NCBI GenBank assembly: GCA_905221605.1
Contig: CAJNDS010000256.1
Span: forward strand, 1 to 52,576
DNA length: 52,576 nt
From: Symbiodinium natans
Taxonomy: Eukaryota; Sar; Dinophyceae; Suessiales; Symbiodiniaceae
Direction of reading: 5' to 3'
A program made the translations under genes and the position numbers. The notes beneath the pieces were generated by a model that had not been told where the DNA came from, searched no databases, and was given only the letters and a program-made list of their open reading frames with translations. This document shows, piece by piece, positions 25,545 through 35,079 of this stretch (positions within the stretch are counted from its first letter, which is position 1; every line of letters starts with the position of its first letter).

Positions 25545-28500
25545 GGAACCACCCAAACACGCCACGAGGAGAGAGGCAGCAGCCGCTGCAATTGGTGGAT
25601 GCTTGGTCTCCCAGTGTGGTACCTTTTTTCCCTTCTTTGGTTCAAGGTACCCTTAAAAGGAATTCAACCCAAACAGGGTATCCCTAAACCCTAAACCCTA
25701 AACCCCTAACCCCCAAACCCTAAACCCAAAGCCCTAAACCCTAAACTTGGCCCTAAGCCTTATTTTGACATGGTTACTGGGCTACCAAGGATCGATCCAC
25801 GCCCTCATCGAGCAGCCGATTACGACTCCGATCGAGGCGGCCATCACGCAGACCCAGGTGAACGGGAGCCTTGGTCCTTTCCTGGCACACTGGAACCCTA
25901 AACCCCCTAAACCCCCAAAACCCCCTAAACCCCCAAAACCCCCTAAACCCCCAAAACCCCCAAAACCCCCTAAACCCCCTAAACCGCCTGAACCCCCTAA
26001 ACCCCCTAAACCCCCTAAACCCCCTAAACCCCCTAAACCCCCTAAACCCCCTAAACCCCCTAAACCCTAAACGCCTAAAACAGCTTTCGACAAGGAAGGG
26101 CTTCATTTGGAACTTCAAGGAGCTGTTCCGACAAGGCGCAGTTCTCGGGCTGTTACATGGTCCCTTAGTTGGGCCCTTGAAAGGGGAGCCCTTACAGGTT
26201 TAGGGTTTAGGGTTCAGGGTTCAGGGGTTAGGGTTTAGGGTTCAGGGTTCAGGGTTTAGGGGTTATAGGGTTTAGGGTTTAGGGTTTAGGGGTCTTAAGG
26301 CCTAAGACCATACTACAGTCTCAATCTAAGGGTCGCTACATGGTCCCTTTGTATGGGCCCTTAAAAGGGACCCCTCGTATACCGCGTATATACCATCTGT
26401 GTGCCTCTGTCCCGCCTCAGCCCCAAACACTAAACCCTAAGCCCAGACCCTGAATCCCTAACCTTCACCCTAAACTCAACTCCTGAACCGTAAACCGCTA
26501 AAGCCCTGAACATCCAAAGCCAAAAGACCTCAAACCCTGAGCCAAAAAAACCAAAACCCCCAAAACTCCTCAAAGCACCCGAAACCTTCAAACCCCTCAA
26601 AACCCTCAAAACCCTGAACACCCCAAACCCTGAACCCTAACCCTAAACCCTGAGCGCTACAAATTGTGTCTTGGCAGGTGCCCTGTACCGTGCTCTACCC
26701 ACTGCCTTGGCGGGTGCTGTCCCAAAAGCAGTGCACCTTGACCCGGCGTAGTCCACCTGTCACCGAGTTTCGGGTGGGGTTTTGGAAGTCAAAGGGGGTT
26801 TAGGGTTTAGGGTTTTAGGGTTTAGGGTTTAGGGTTTAGGGTTGGGCTGTTGGGTTTTAGGGATCAGGGTTTAGGCTTTGGTTGTTTTTGTGTCTCGTGT
26901 ATTTGTTGCCCGGTGATGGGGGCTGCCTTGCTTGCATTCACCCACCTTCCCAAGCTGCACTCTGGGCTTTCTGGGAGGCCCCGCCCCAATGTGAAACACG
27001 GCCAGGAGGGGTAGCGAAGGCCTCCCATTGTGGGCCTTGTAGGGCTTTAGGGAGTTCAGGCCCCCCGAAGCCCCTCTTAAAGCTCAACTCGACCCAAGCC
27101 TTTCAACATCCCAAAGCATCTTCCGACCGTCTTCAGCTCCGAAGCGCTCATCTGGGGGTTTAAGGCCCGGGCTAAGCTTATCCTAGTAGTAGAGTAGATA
27201 ATCTTTAACCTTTTTGGGTTAATGTAACCCCCTTATCTTCCCAAAGGTTAACCTTGAATTCCCCCAGGTCACCTCATTTCGGTTTAGGGGCCAAGGTTGA
27301 GTCCTAAGTTTGTTTGTAGCGTTTAGGGTTGAGGGTTTTTTGTTTGGGGTTTAGGGTTTAGGGTTTTGGGTTTAGGGTTTAGGGTTATATGAAGCCTACT
27401 AGGGCTTTCAGGGTTTAGGGGCAGCCCTGAGGATCCACTACTCCATTCTGAACATGTACATCAACACATTCGCCCCCGAGGGCGATATGAGAAAGGCCGA
27501 TGGCCGAACGGCCACGGGGATTGGCAGCTGTGGCTGCATTGGCTAGGGGTCCAAGTGCCCAGGAAGTTGTTACTGTTACTGTTGCTGTTGCTGTTGCTGT
27601 TGCTGTTACTGTTACTGTTACTGTTCCGGGTTTGGGGTTTAGGGCTTGTAGGGCTTCGGGTTTACGATTTCAGGTTCTAGGGTTTAGGGTTTAAAGTTTT
27701 AGGGTTTGTCTCGATTGGATTGGCAACCGACGTCCGGGATGAGCTGTTGCACCGGGTCTAAGGTTGCAGCGCTCACTGCACCACAACATGTGGGGACGGA
27801 GCAGGTTCTTGGTGAGGCGCTCACCTGAAGCAACCGTTCCGTGAAAGTCTTCCAAGCTCTCGACACCCTAAAAACCCGTCGAACTCCTTCGCAGGTTTTT
27901 TTTTCAGACCGGCAACCAATAACTGTCGAACCTCTTGGCTAAAACCCAGAGGAGTTTCGGGTTTAGGGTTTAGGGTTTAGGGTGTAGAGTTTAGGGTTTA
28001 GGGAAACAGCCCGCAAAGCCCGACAAACAGAAGGCATGGCCACGGGGGCCTCCGAAGTCCTTCTGGTGACTCAGCTGCTCCGTTTCTAGCTGCGTGGGCC
28101 TGAGGACTAGAAGGGTTTAGGGTTTAGGGTTTAGGGTTTAGGGTTTAGGCATGGCCCCTTGATATGGTCCCTTTCTTTAAAGGGTTGAGGGCCCATACCA
28201 AGGAGGGACCATGCAACTACAACAAGAATACGGGTTTAAGCCATGTCAAAGATTGGAGGGTTCGAGGTTCTGAGGGGTTGGAGTTCAGGGGTTTGGGGGG
28301 CCTAGGCCCCGTGACTCGTTCTTTGTGAGGCATACTGCCACAAGGGTTCCTGAGTTTAGGGCTTGGGGTTTCTCGGGCTTCGGGTTCAGGGCTTAGGGGA
28401 AATCGGCACCTCGGCACCCGCTGCCTTGGTCCCGAGAAGAAACCCCCGAATCCCAGCGAAGAATTCCCCTAAACCCGCGGAGCTAAACCCCTAAACCTAG

Positions 28501-31500
28501 AACCCCTAGAACCCCCTCTGCAAGTTGCCCAACCTAGCCATGGTGGACCCAAATCCCCCAACAAAGCCCGCAAATGACCCGACAAGACCCTCCGGTGTAT
28601 CAACCCTGCGCCCTAAGCTCTGAACCTTGACCCTATGAACCCTAAATCTTAAATTTTAAGCCCTATAAAGCCCTAAACCCTAAACCCTAAACCCGGAGGT
28701 GAACCCAATCAACTTTGTAAAGTTCCGCATGCAGAGACCTGCGCCCCGGCCTCGTCTGGAGACTTTCAAGGGGTTTGGAGGGGGTTTAAGGGATTCTAGA
28801 GGGGCTTTAAGAGGTTTTAAGGGGCCTGAACAGGTTTTAAGGGGGTCTTAAGAGGCTTTAAGCGGTTCTAAGGGATAGCGGCTGAGGGTTTAGGGTGTAG
28901 CGTTCAGGGTTTAGATCTTGGGGTTGAGGGTTTAGGGATAGGTATCCATGTTAACTCTACACACTTGAGAGGGATTGCGGGGGCTTCTTAAGGAAGATGG
29001 TTCTCAAGAATGTCATCCCCATGTGGGTACCCATATGGGGGTGTTGCGAAAGTAGGGGACCCCGAATCTGGGCCCACAAACAGTAGGACTGCCTTATAAT
29101 CACCCCAAGAAGGTACCCCGAATGTGGTAAGCCCCCATATCATCCCCTTCTGGATACCCTATGAACCTTGAATAGTAGCTCAAGGCTCGGTATGGCGTAA
29201 CAGTGACCCCGAAATGACCTAACATGTTGGTGACAGACCTGGCCAGAAGGGCGCCGCTACCTTCTACAAAGGTTGGGATGTTCCCCCCTACACTAACAGT
29301 CCTCAATAGGGATGATAATAGGGACTATAGTCCCTATTAAGGACTGCTGGTTTCAGGGGGTACATCCCAGTATTAAGGGTTCTGACGCATGGGTTTCTTT
29401 TGTAAGCACCCCTAAACCCTAAACCCATAGCACACCCCAGGAGTGGGGGTACACCGGCATGGTCGACGCAATTCAGACGATCTACCGCGTGGAAGGCCCC
29501 CTCTCAGCCCAGGAGGTTTAGGGTTTAGGGTTTAGGGTTTAGGGTTTAGGGTTTAGGGTTTAGGGTTTAGGGTTTAGGGTTTAGGGTTTAGGGTTTAGGG
29601 TTTAGGGTTTAGGGTTTAGGGTTTGTCGGATTGAAGGTCCATATATATCACCCGAGGCCATGAAAGCCGCAAGCCTAAGCCTGCACCCTTTTTTACAACT
29701 CGAGCCTCTGAATCCTTGTAACCCAAAAACACCTGAAGCTCTTGAAGCTTTAAACTCTTACCCTAAACCCCCTGAGCCTCCTAAACCCCCTAAACCCCGC
29801 AGACCCCCTAAACCCTCCAAACTAAACCCCTGAATTCTAAGGGGCTACGCCCAAAGGCGGGCAACGCCCCGAGGTTTCGTGGACGGAGCACGCAGTGGGC
29901 GCGCCGCGCGCGCGGACCGGCAAGGCTATCCAGACGGCGCGCGCGCGCGCGCGCGCGCGCGCGCGCGCGGCGCGCACACACAGGGCCGCACAAGCTGGAC
30001 AAAAAACCCACAAGCCGGACCCCCCCCCCAGCATCATGAGCATCATTGGAGCCCCCCCCCCCCCCCCCCCCCCCCAGCATCATGAGCATCATTGGGTCCC
30101 CACTTCTCCTCCTTAAGGCCATCATCACCCTTTGCAAGAACGCTGTCCCTGCCGAGGCGGGATTTGGAGCCCCTTGTCCCGAAATGGCGACGCCGCTGAA
30201 GCTCATGATGCTCGCCGGGCCCCCCCAAAAGCACCCTTTTCCAGGTCGACAAAAAGCTCAAAATCATCGGTATGGGCGGCGTTTCCTGCTTTGGAATGCT
30301 TTTGAAGGTGCTCTCGCATCCCTGCCCTGCTCCGGTCGGTGTGGAAGGGCCCGGGAGGCCGCGGAGGTCCCAATGATGCTCTGCAAGGGCGGGTCGGCGG
30401 CCCTGCACGCCCTAGCGGGCACACAGAGGGGCGTTGCCCGATTTAAGAGCCTCCGGCTCAAGCATAGTCGAAAGGTCTCTCAAAGGATGCTAAAAGTTGA
30501 TTTGCTTGAGCCTCTGTGAAACTTTGGGGGGGGGGGTGGGTAGGGGGTACCACCAGGACGGAGCTGAAGCCAGCTTGTCAGAGAGCGGGGGTTAGGGGGG
30601 GGGGGTGGGGGGGAGGGGGGGAGCTGCCCCCTACCCCCCCACTCCGCCGCGTTTTGGGGGTAAGGAGGGAAAGAGGGAGGTTTTCACCTCCTTTTCCCAT
30701 CCAACACGCCGCCAGGGTCGGCGGACCCTGAACCTTAAACCCTAAACCCCTAAACCCTAAACCTAAACCCTAAACCTAACCCTAAACCCTGAACGCTAAA
30801 CTCGTTTCAGTTTCAGGAGCGAGGCAGGGTCTACGTTGTAGGCTTTGGGCGGGGGGGGGGGGGGGGGGGGGGGGGGGTTTAGGGTTTAGGGTTTGGGGTT
30901 TGGGGTTTGGGGTTTGGGGTTTGGGGTCTGGGGTCTGGGGTTCGGGGTTTGGGGTTTGGGGCCTCTAGGGGCTCACTACGATTTCAGGGCTGAGGACTCG
31001 GAGGGGAAGGGTGGCCCAGACTCTAAACCCTAAACCCTAAACCCTAAACAACCTTTTGGCAGAGGCCTGGGTGCCTTCTGGAAGGGTGCCGGCGCCGTCC
31101 TCATACGAAATACCATCTGCAATGGCGGGATGGTGGGCGGCTACAAGATTCTCTCCCTGATTACTGATTGGTGTAATTAGGGTTTAGGGTTTAGGGTTTA
31201 GGATTTAGGGTTTAGGGTTCAGGGTTTAGGTGTTCAGGGTTTAGGTGTTTCAGCGTGGGAGTTGGTTTTAGGGTTCAGGGTCAGGATTTTGGTTTGAGGA
31301 GTCAGGTTTTCGACCCCTGCTGACCTTGACACTGCGGGGGGGGGGGGGGGGGGGTCGCCTTTTTGCACCTCAAACGCCGCTTTATAAACCCGAAACCCTA
31401 AACCCCGAAACCCTAAAACCTTTAAACCCTAAACCCATCATGAACCCGAAGCTCTTCAACCAACGCTCCATCCAGAGCACGCACCCAGGTTTGCAGAGAA

Positions 31501-33155
31501 GGCGCTGAGTGCGACCTGGGACATCCCCGATGCGCCTAGGCCTGCCCCCCCCCCCCCCCCCCCCCCAAGGTTTTTTAAGGGTTAGTTAGCCCTAAACCCT
31601 AAGCCTAAACCCTAAACCTCAAGCCCCCTGTAACTTGAAATTATTAAGAAAAATCCAAAAAAACCTCCTGGAAACATTCCTCGAATCTTTCCTCGAAACT
31701 TCCGCGGACCTGAACCCTTAATAATTTCCATAAACCCTACACCCTAAATGGGGGGTTAGTAGCCCTAAACCCGAAACCCCAAACCCTAAACCCTAAACCC
31801 TGACCCATGGCAGGCACATGATGGCAGGCGCCTGCGGTGGAGTCCTAGGATCCTTTGCGACTTGGTTGTGTTGGAGGCAGGGCTCACAGAATTTTAGCCC
31901 TAACCCGAAAGTCCTAAACCCTAAACCCTAAACCCTAAACCCTAAACCCTAAACCCTAAACCCTAAAGAGCCTGGCAAGAAAAGGTGAGCTACCCCTTTG
32001 AGATGCTTCGTGCTGCGAAGACGTGCCCTGGCGATCTTTGAAAAGGGGTGGCTTTCTAAATCAGGGTCCCCTTTTTGGGTTTAGGGTTTAGGGTTTAGGG
32101 TTTCGGGTTTAGGGTTTAGGCGGCACCCTTCAAAAGTGATCCCAAAAAGGGCCCCGAATATAGAGAACTGCCCATATGCTGTTGGTCTTTGTAAGCTTCT
32201 GACATCTCTAGAATACTAGGACCCAGAGTAGGCCCTGATTCCTTTTTTTAGGGTCTAGGTTCCCTCATCAGCCTCTTTAAACCAAAAAGGGTTTAGAGTT
32301 TAGGGTTTAGGGTTTAGGGTTTAGGGTTTAGGGTTTAGGGTTTAGGGGGATACCCTTGGGTCTAGACTACCAAACCCTAAAGCAAGGGCTCCAAGACCAG
32401 TCGAGGCACAACATCTCCTTCATGGACGAGATTGTTGCCAAAGGGCCGAGGCGAATCTTAGCAGGCAGGGCACGCAAAACCCTAAACCCTAAGCCCCAAA
32501 CCCTAAACCCGGGAGGGTGTAGGCACGCAAAACCTTAAACCCTAACCCTAAACCCTAAACCCTAAACCTAAACCCTAAACCCTAAACTCGGGTTTAGGTG
32601 GGGTCAGGGGGAAGGAGTGAACTGAAAGGATGGCTTTCAGGAAGCCCTCCATGTCCCTGTTCGGCCTGGGGTTTAGGGTTTAGGGTTTAGGGTTTAGGGT
32701 TTAGGGTTTAGGGTTTAGGGTTTAGGGTTTAGGGTTTAGGGTTTATAAGGTTTAGGGTGCCTACACCCTCCCCCCGCGTCAAGCTGCAAAAGAAGAGGTT
32801 GGGCACCCGGTGCCGTGCGCCTCGTGGTGTCCTCGGCCATCATGGGATCCATCATCCCGCACCTCAAGGCAGTTGAGGGTTCAGGGTTTCGGGTTTCGGG
32901 TTTCGGGTGTTGGTTTAGGGTTTAGGGTTTAGGGTTTAGGGTTTAGGGTTTAGGGTTTAGGGTTTAGGGTTCAAGGTGGCTTAAGGGGGTTTAAGGGGGT
33001 TTGAGGGGGTTGAAGGCGGTTTAAGGGGGTTTGAGGGAGTCTTAAGGGGGTTCGAGGGGGTTCGAGGGGGTTTAGGGGGTTTAAGGGCCTAAACCCTAAA
33101 CCCACACCTCAAGGCAGCTACGGGGGGTTTTGGACTCGAGGGTTTTGAGGTTTGA
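25545..33155 (+). CDS. Mitochondrial carrier family (SLC25-type) protein, ~14 exons
   Basis: Exons kept in one frame: 25545-25594, 25790-25859, 26095-26135, 26678-26731, 27425-27523, 28034-28065, 28699-28758, 29441-29495, 31065-31170, 31814-31864, 31991-32021, 32383-32472, 32806-32872, 33118-33155. They give three carrier repeats. Repeat 1: PIEAAITQTQ, FRQGALYRALPTALAG, AVPKAALRI. Repeat 2: ATGASEVLLVNPINFVKF, RMQ, YTGMVDAIQTIYRVEG, GAFWKGAGAVLIRN. Repeat 3: MMAGACGGVLGSFATCYP, FEMLRAAK, SFMDEIVAKGPRRIL, PGAVRLVVSSAIMGSIIP. These match the P-x-D/E-x-x-K/R signature and the YxG/EGxxxxxxG pattern of inner-membrane solute carriers; substrate is not predictable. Donors are GT, GC or GA; several junctions have short direct repeats. 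The first exon is not certain and the last 12 residues are repeat-like. Confidence 0.75.
25595..25789 (+). mobile_element. Fold-back family C element forming a carrier-gene intron
   Basis: GT donor at 25595 and CTACCAAG acceptor at 25789. Ends TTGGTCTCCCAGTGTGGTA and GGTTACTGGGCTACCAA are inverted copies. A CCCTAAA block (25684-25757) sits inside. Splicing it out gives AAAAIG/SIHALIEQ in frame. Confidence 0.65.
25893..26070. repeat. CCCCCTAAA (9-mer) array
   Basis: About 19 nonamers, with a CCCCCAAAA sub-block. Lies in the carrier-gene intron 25860-26094. As 9 is a multiple of three, it makes a long Pro-Lys frame that is not meaningful. Confidence 0.9.
26136..26677 (+). other. GC-AG intron of the carrier gene
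   Basis: Donor CAAG/GCGCAG and acceptor TTGGCAG/GTGCC share AGGxGC. It contains CATGGTCCCTTAGTTGGGC and CATGGTCCCTTTGTATGGGC (26156 and 26339), two copies of a fold-back end seen at 28148-28213, plus telomere-like runs. Confidence 0.55.
27566..27623. repeat. Hexamer microsatellite TGTTGC/TGTTAC
   Basis: Ten units with a GC core and AC margins, inside an intron of the carrier gene. Confidence 0.9.
28148..28213. mobile_element. Small fold-back element (CATGGTCCC ends)
   Basis: CATGGCCCCTTGATATGGTC at the left faces CCATACCAAGGAGGGACC at the right as an inverted copy; the centre is CTTTCTTTAAAGGG. Intronic in the carrier gene; single ends also at 26156 and 26339. Confidence 0.6.
29276..29367. 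mobile_element. Fold-back family A element
   Basis: Ends GGATGTTCCCCCCTACAC and GGGGGTACATCC are inverted; inner arms AACAGTCCTCAATAGGGA and TCCCTATTAAGGACTGCTG also pair. 92 bp, within the carrier-gene intron 29496-31064. Confidence 0.7.
29517..29623. repeat. TTTAGGG array inside the carrier-gene intron
   Basis: Fifteen clean heptamers starting at GAG/GTTTAGGG, 20 bases downstream of the GC donor used by the carrier model. Confidence 0.9.
29932..29972. repeat. (GC)n alternating tract
   Basis: About 16 GC dinucleotides flanked by further GCGC-rich DNA and a short CACACA. Candidate Z-DNA. Frames through it give Arg-Ala runs only. Confidence 0.9.
30017..30090. repeat. Duplicated C-run plus CAGCATCATGAGCATCATTGG
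   Basis: Two copies of a C-run followed by AGCATCATGAGCATCATT, 48 bp apart; the C-runs are 9 and 22 bases. Local tandem duplication. Confidence 0.8.
30440..30735. repeat. Dispersed repeat, copy 2 (copy 1 at 21937-22340)
   Basis: Same landmarks as copy 1 but shorter, with deletions in the AGCATAGT part and in the middle G tract. It ends at CCCTAAA words like copy 1. Confidence 0.75.
30848..30965. repeat. Poly-G run, then TTTAGGG switching to TTTGGGG
   Basis: G-run of about 27 followed by TTTAGGG and TTTGGGG units. Same variant switch as 23926-24012. Confidence 0.85.
32473..32805 (+). other. Carrier-gene intron bounded by GGGCAC repeats
   Basis: GGGCAC at 32468-32473 and 32801-32806 allow a seamless join of AGR-A to PGAVRL. 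The acceptor is not AG in this register. Contains a TTTAGGG array (32666-32748) and a repeat of GGCACGCAAAACC at 32522. Confidence 0.45.
32873..33117 (+). other. Telomere-like insert between 13-nt direct repeats
   Basis: CACCTCAAGGCAG occurs at 32860-32872 and 33105-33117; one base further out differs, then CCC matches again. The 245 bp between are TTTAGGG, TTTAAGGGGG and TTTGAGGGGG words. Confidence 0.65.
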
Positions 33156-33605
33156 GGGTTAAGGGTTTAGGGTTTAGGGTTTAAGGTTCAGGTTTGAAGG
33201 GGAAATGGGTTTTAGGGCTTTAGTGTTTTGAGGGTTTGGGGGGTTTGAGGGTTCCAGGGCTTTGGGGTTTAGGGTTTAGGGGCTTGAGGGCTTTAGGACT
33301 GTTCAGGGTTTTGAGGGTTCCGGGTTTCGGGCTTAGAGCTTCGGCCAAAGAGCCAACTTTACTTTGGGCTGTAGAGCTTTAAACTTCTCGTAGCGTTCAG
33401 GGCAGAAGGGTGTAGGGCCTTAGGGTTTCCGGGTTCAGGGTTTTGGGGAACGGGGCTTAGGGTCAAAGACCGACCTTACAGATGAGCAGTTCTCAAAAAA
33501 TCACGGGTTTAGGAGGGTTAGGGTTTAGGGTTTCGTGTTGTTCAGGGTTTAGGGTTTAGGGTTTAGGGTTTAGGGTTTAGGGTTTAGGGTTTAGGGTTTA
33601 GGGTT
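33156..33605. repeat. Degenerate TTTAGGG/GGGTTT field
   Basis: GGGTTTTGAGG, GGGTTTCGGG and GGGCTTAG words, then a clean TTTAGGG array at 33545-33612. No exon seen. Confidence 0.55.
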
Positions 33606-33607
33606 TA

Positions 33608-33715
33608 GGGTTCTAATTTGCTTCGGGGCACCCTCATGGTAGGGAGCTCACCAGATCCTTGGTGAGGGCTGCACAGCTCTGGGGCTTTTGCGTGTCCAGG
33701 CTGCCTGGGGTGTGG
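33608..33715 (-). CDS. Exon-like frame, minus strand
   Basis: Minus frame TPHPRQPGHAKAPELCSP then HQGSGELPTMRVPRSKLE P before a stop in the array. Enclosed by TTTAGGG on the left and CCCTAAA on the right. Weak. Confidence 0.3.
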
Positions 33716-33726
33716 TGTAAACCGTT

Positions 33727-33834
33727 TAGAGCCCTAAACCCTAAACCCTAAACCCTAAACCCTAAACCCTAAACCCTAAACCCTAAACCCTAAACCCTAA
33801 ACCCTAAACCCTAAACCCTAAACCCTAAACCCTA
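33727..33834. repeat. CCCTAAA array
   Basis: Fifteen clean heptamers. Confidence 0.9.
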
Positions 33835-33929
33835 GGTTGGGGGTTTTTGTAGGTAGGTGTTGTGGTGGGGTTGTGGCCAGCTTTTGTGCTTTTAATGAGC
33901 TCCGTTCTTGTGTTGTATTCCACGCGCAC

Positions 33930-34020
33930 ACGTCCTGCAAAAGAGGAGAGCTTTGCTGGACAAGGCTTGGCTACACTCGAACCACCAAGCAGCCCCAACT
34001 ACCCTCCAATCTGTGAACCC
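33930..34020 (+). CDS. Exon-like island
   Basis: Plus frame RPAKEESFAGQGLATLEP then PSSPNYPPICEPQ, ending in CCCTAAA-type words. Family not recognised. Confidence 0.35.
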
Positions 34021-34276
34021 CAAACCCTAAGCTAAACCCCAAACCCTAAACCCTTGAGAACTCTAAGCAAACCCCCTGCATGGCAGGCCTTCAGCAACTC
34101 CCTCGTCATGAAGTGAATCGAACGGAGTCCCTGCAGACTCCCGGAAAAAAGCCCTAGGTATGCGCTGAGGCGTGTTGGGTGGTCTTTGATTCAGGAAATG
34201 GGAGGGCTCTCTGAAAGAACATGCGAGTGTTGTTGTGTGAAGGAAGTTGCATCATGGAAGCATCAGTCGCTACTCT

Positions 34277-34465
34277 TCAGAAACTCCCGTATCGGCACAT
34301 GTGCTCTTCGGCTTTTGTTGGCAAAGGGTCTTTCATGACAGCCGCAAAACGCCGAAGGGCCACCTTTTGATGATTGTCCGTGACGTTTCTGTCTTCCCTG
34401 CTTTGTGGAATGAGCGCTGACAACTCACTCGCTGACAACAGCTCGAGTGCAGTCAGGCCAGGCAC
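34277..34465 (-). CDS. Exon-like frame, minus strand
   Basis: Minus frame LTALELLSASELSALIPQ, SREDRNVTDNHQKVALRR, FAAVMKDPLPTKAEEHMC then RYGSF and TGA at 34279-34277. Helical, charged composition. The upstream limit is not clear; GTTGCAG at about 34490 is a possible acceptor. Family not recognised. Confidence 0.45.
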   Translation of the reverse strand: MPGLTALELLSASELSALIPQSREDRNVTDNHQKVALRRFAAVMKDPLPTKAEEHMCRYGSF

Positions 34466-34589
34466 TCAGCAAAATAGACTGCAACAGCCAAGATCACGGC
34501 ACGGGTACAAATTTGAGTCTTGTGCAGAGCTGCATGCGCATCGAGACACCAGCCACCCGGGCTGGCTTCCAGCGCAGTGGAGATGTCTC

Positions 34590-34715
34590 GCCCTAAACCC
34601 TAAACCCTAAACCCTAAACCCTAAACCCTAAACCCTAAACCCTAAACCCTAAACCCTAAACCCTAAACCCTAAACCCTAAACCCCTAAACCCTAAACCCT
34701 AAACCCTAAACCGGG
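34590..34715. repeat. CCCTAAA array
   Basis: About 18 heptamers with one CCCCTAAA unit. Confidence 0.9.
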
Positions 34716-34751
34716 AGAGCATCCACGGAACCATTTGGCCAATGTCCTTTA

Positions 34752-34835
34752 GGTTCACTTGGTGCGCATGGAGTGTTGACGCGATGACGCAGTCATCTCT
34801 CCAGACCTGTGCTGTGCTTGCGCAGCAAAAACTGG
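34752..34835 (+). CDS. Exon-like island after CCTTTAG
   Basis: Frame FTWCAWSVDAMTQSSLQT then CAVLAQQKLG, joining a degenerate TTTAGGG run. Family not recognised. Confidence 0.35.
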
Positions 34836-34871
34836 GTTTAGGGATTAGGGGGGTTTGGGCTTCAGGGTTTA

Positions 34872-34922
34872 GGGTTTTGGGTTTTGGGTTTTGGGTTTTG
34901 GGTTTTGGGTTTTGGGTTTTGG
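34872..34922. repeat. TTTTGGG array
   Basis: Seven to eight TTTTGGG units, another homogeneous telomere variant. Confidence 0.85.
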
Positions 34923-35079
34923 AGTACCATACCTTAATATGTTTTTTGGTGCTGGGTTCCTATTATAGCTACTTACACCTAACAAGGTGTATACTTGTTT
35001 TTCCAGGGCCTACTCCGAAGTAGGGAACAACACCAAAGAGCCGTTCCGGAGCTGAACTTCCATGCCCTGTGCCTGTGCT

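Noticed and set aside
25747-26118. Frames with Pro-Lys or Phe-Arg-Gly repeats
   Set aside because: Produced by the CCCCCTAAA nonamer array, whose period is a multiple of three.
26882-27163. 94-codon plus-strand frame as a gene
   Set aside because: It lies inside an intron required by the carrier gene and has no family features. It also warns that open frames of this size occur by chance here.
27731-27834. Plus frame SGMSCCTGSKVAALTAPQ as exon
   Set aside because: Also within a carrier-gene intron and out of its frame.
29100-29306. Minus-strand frame of 68 codons
   Set aside because: Starts inside a fold-back element and covers palindromic repeat DNA in the carrier-gene intron.
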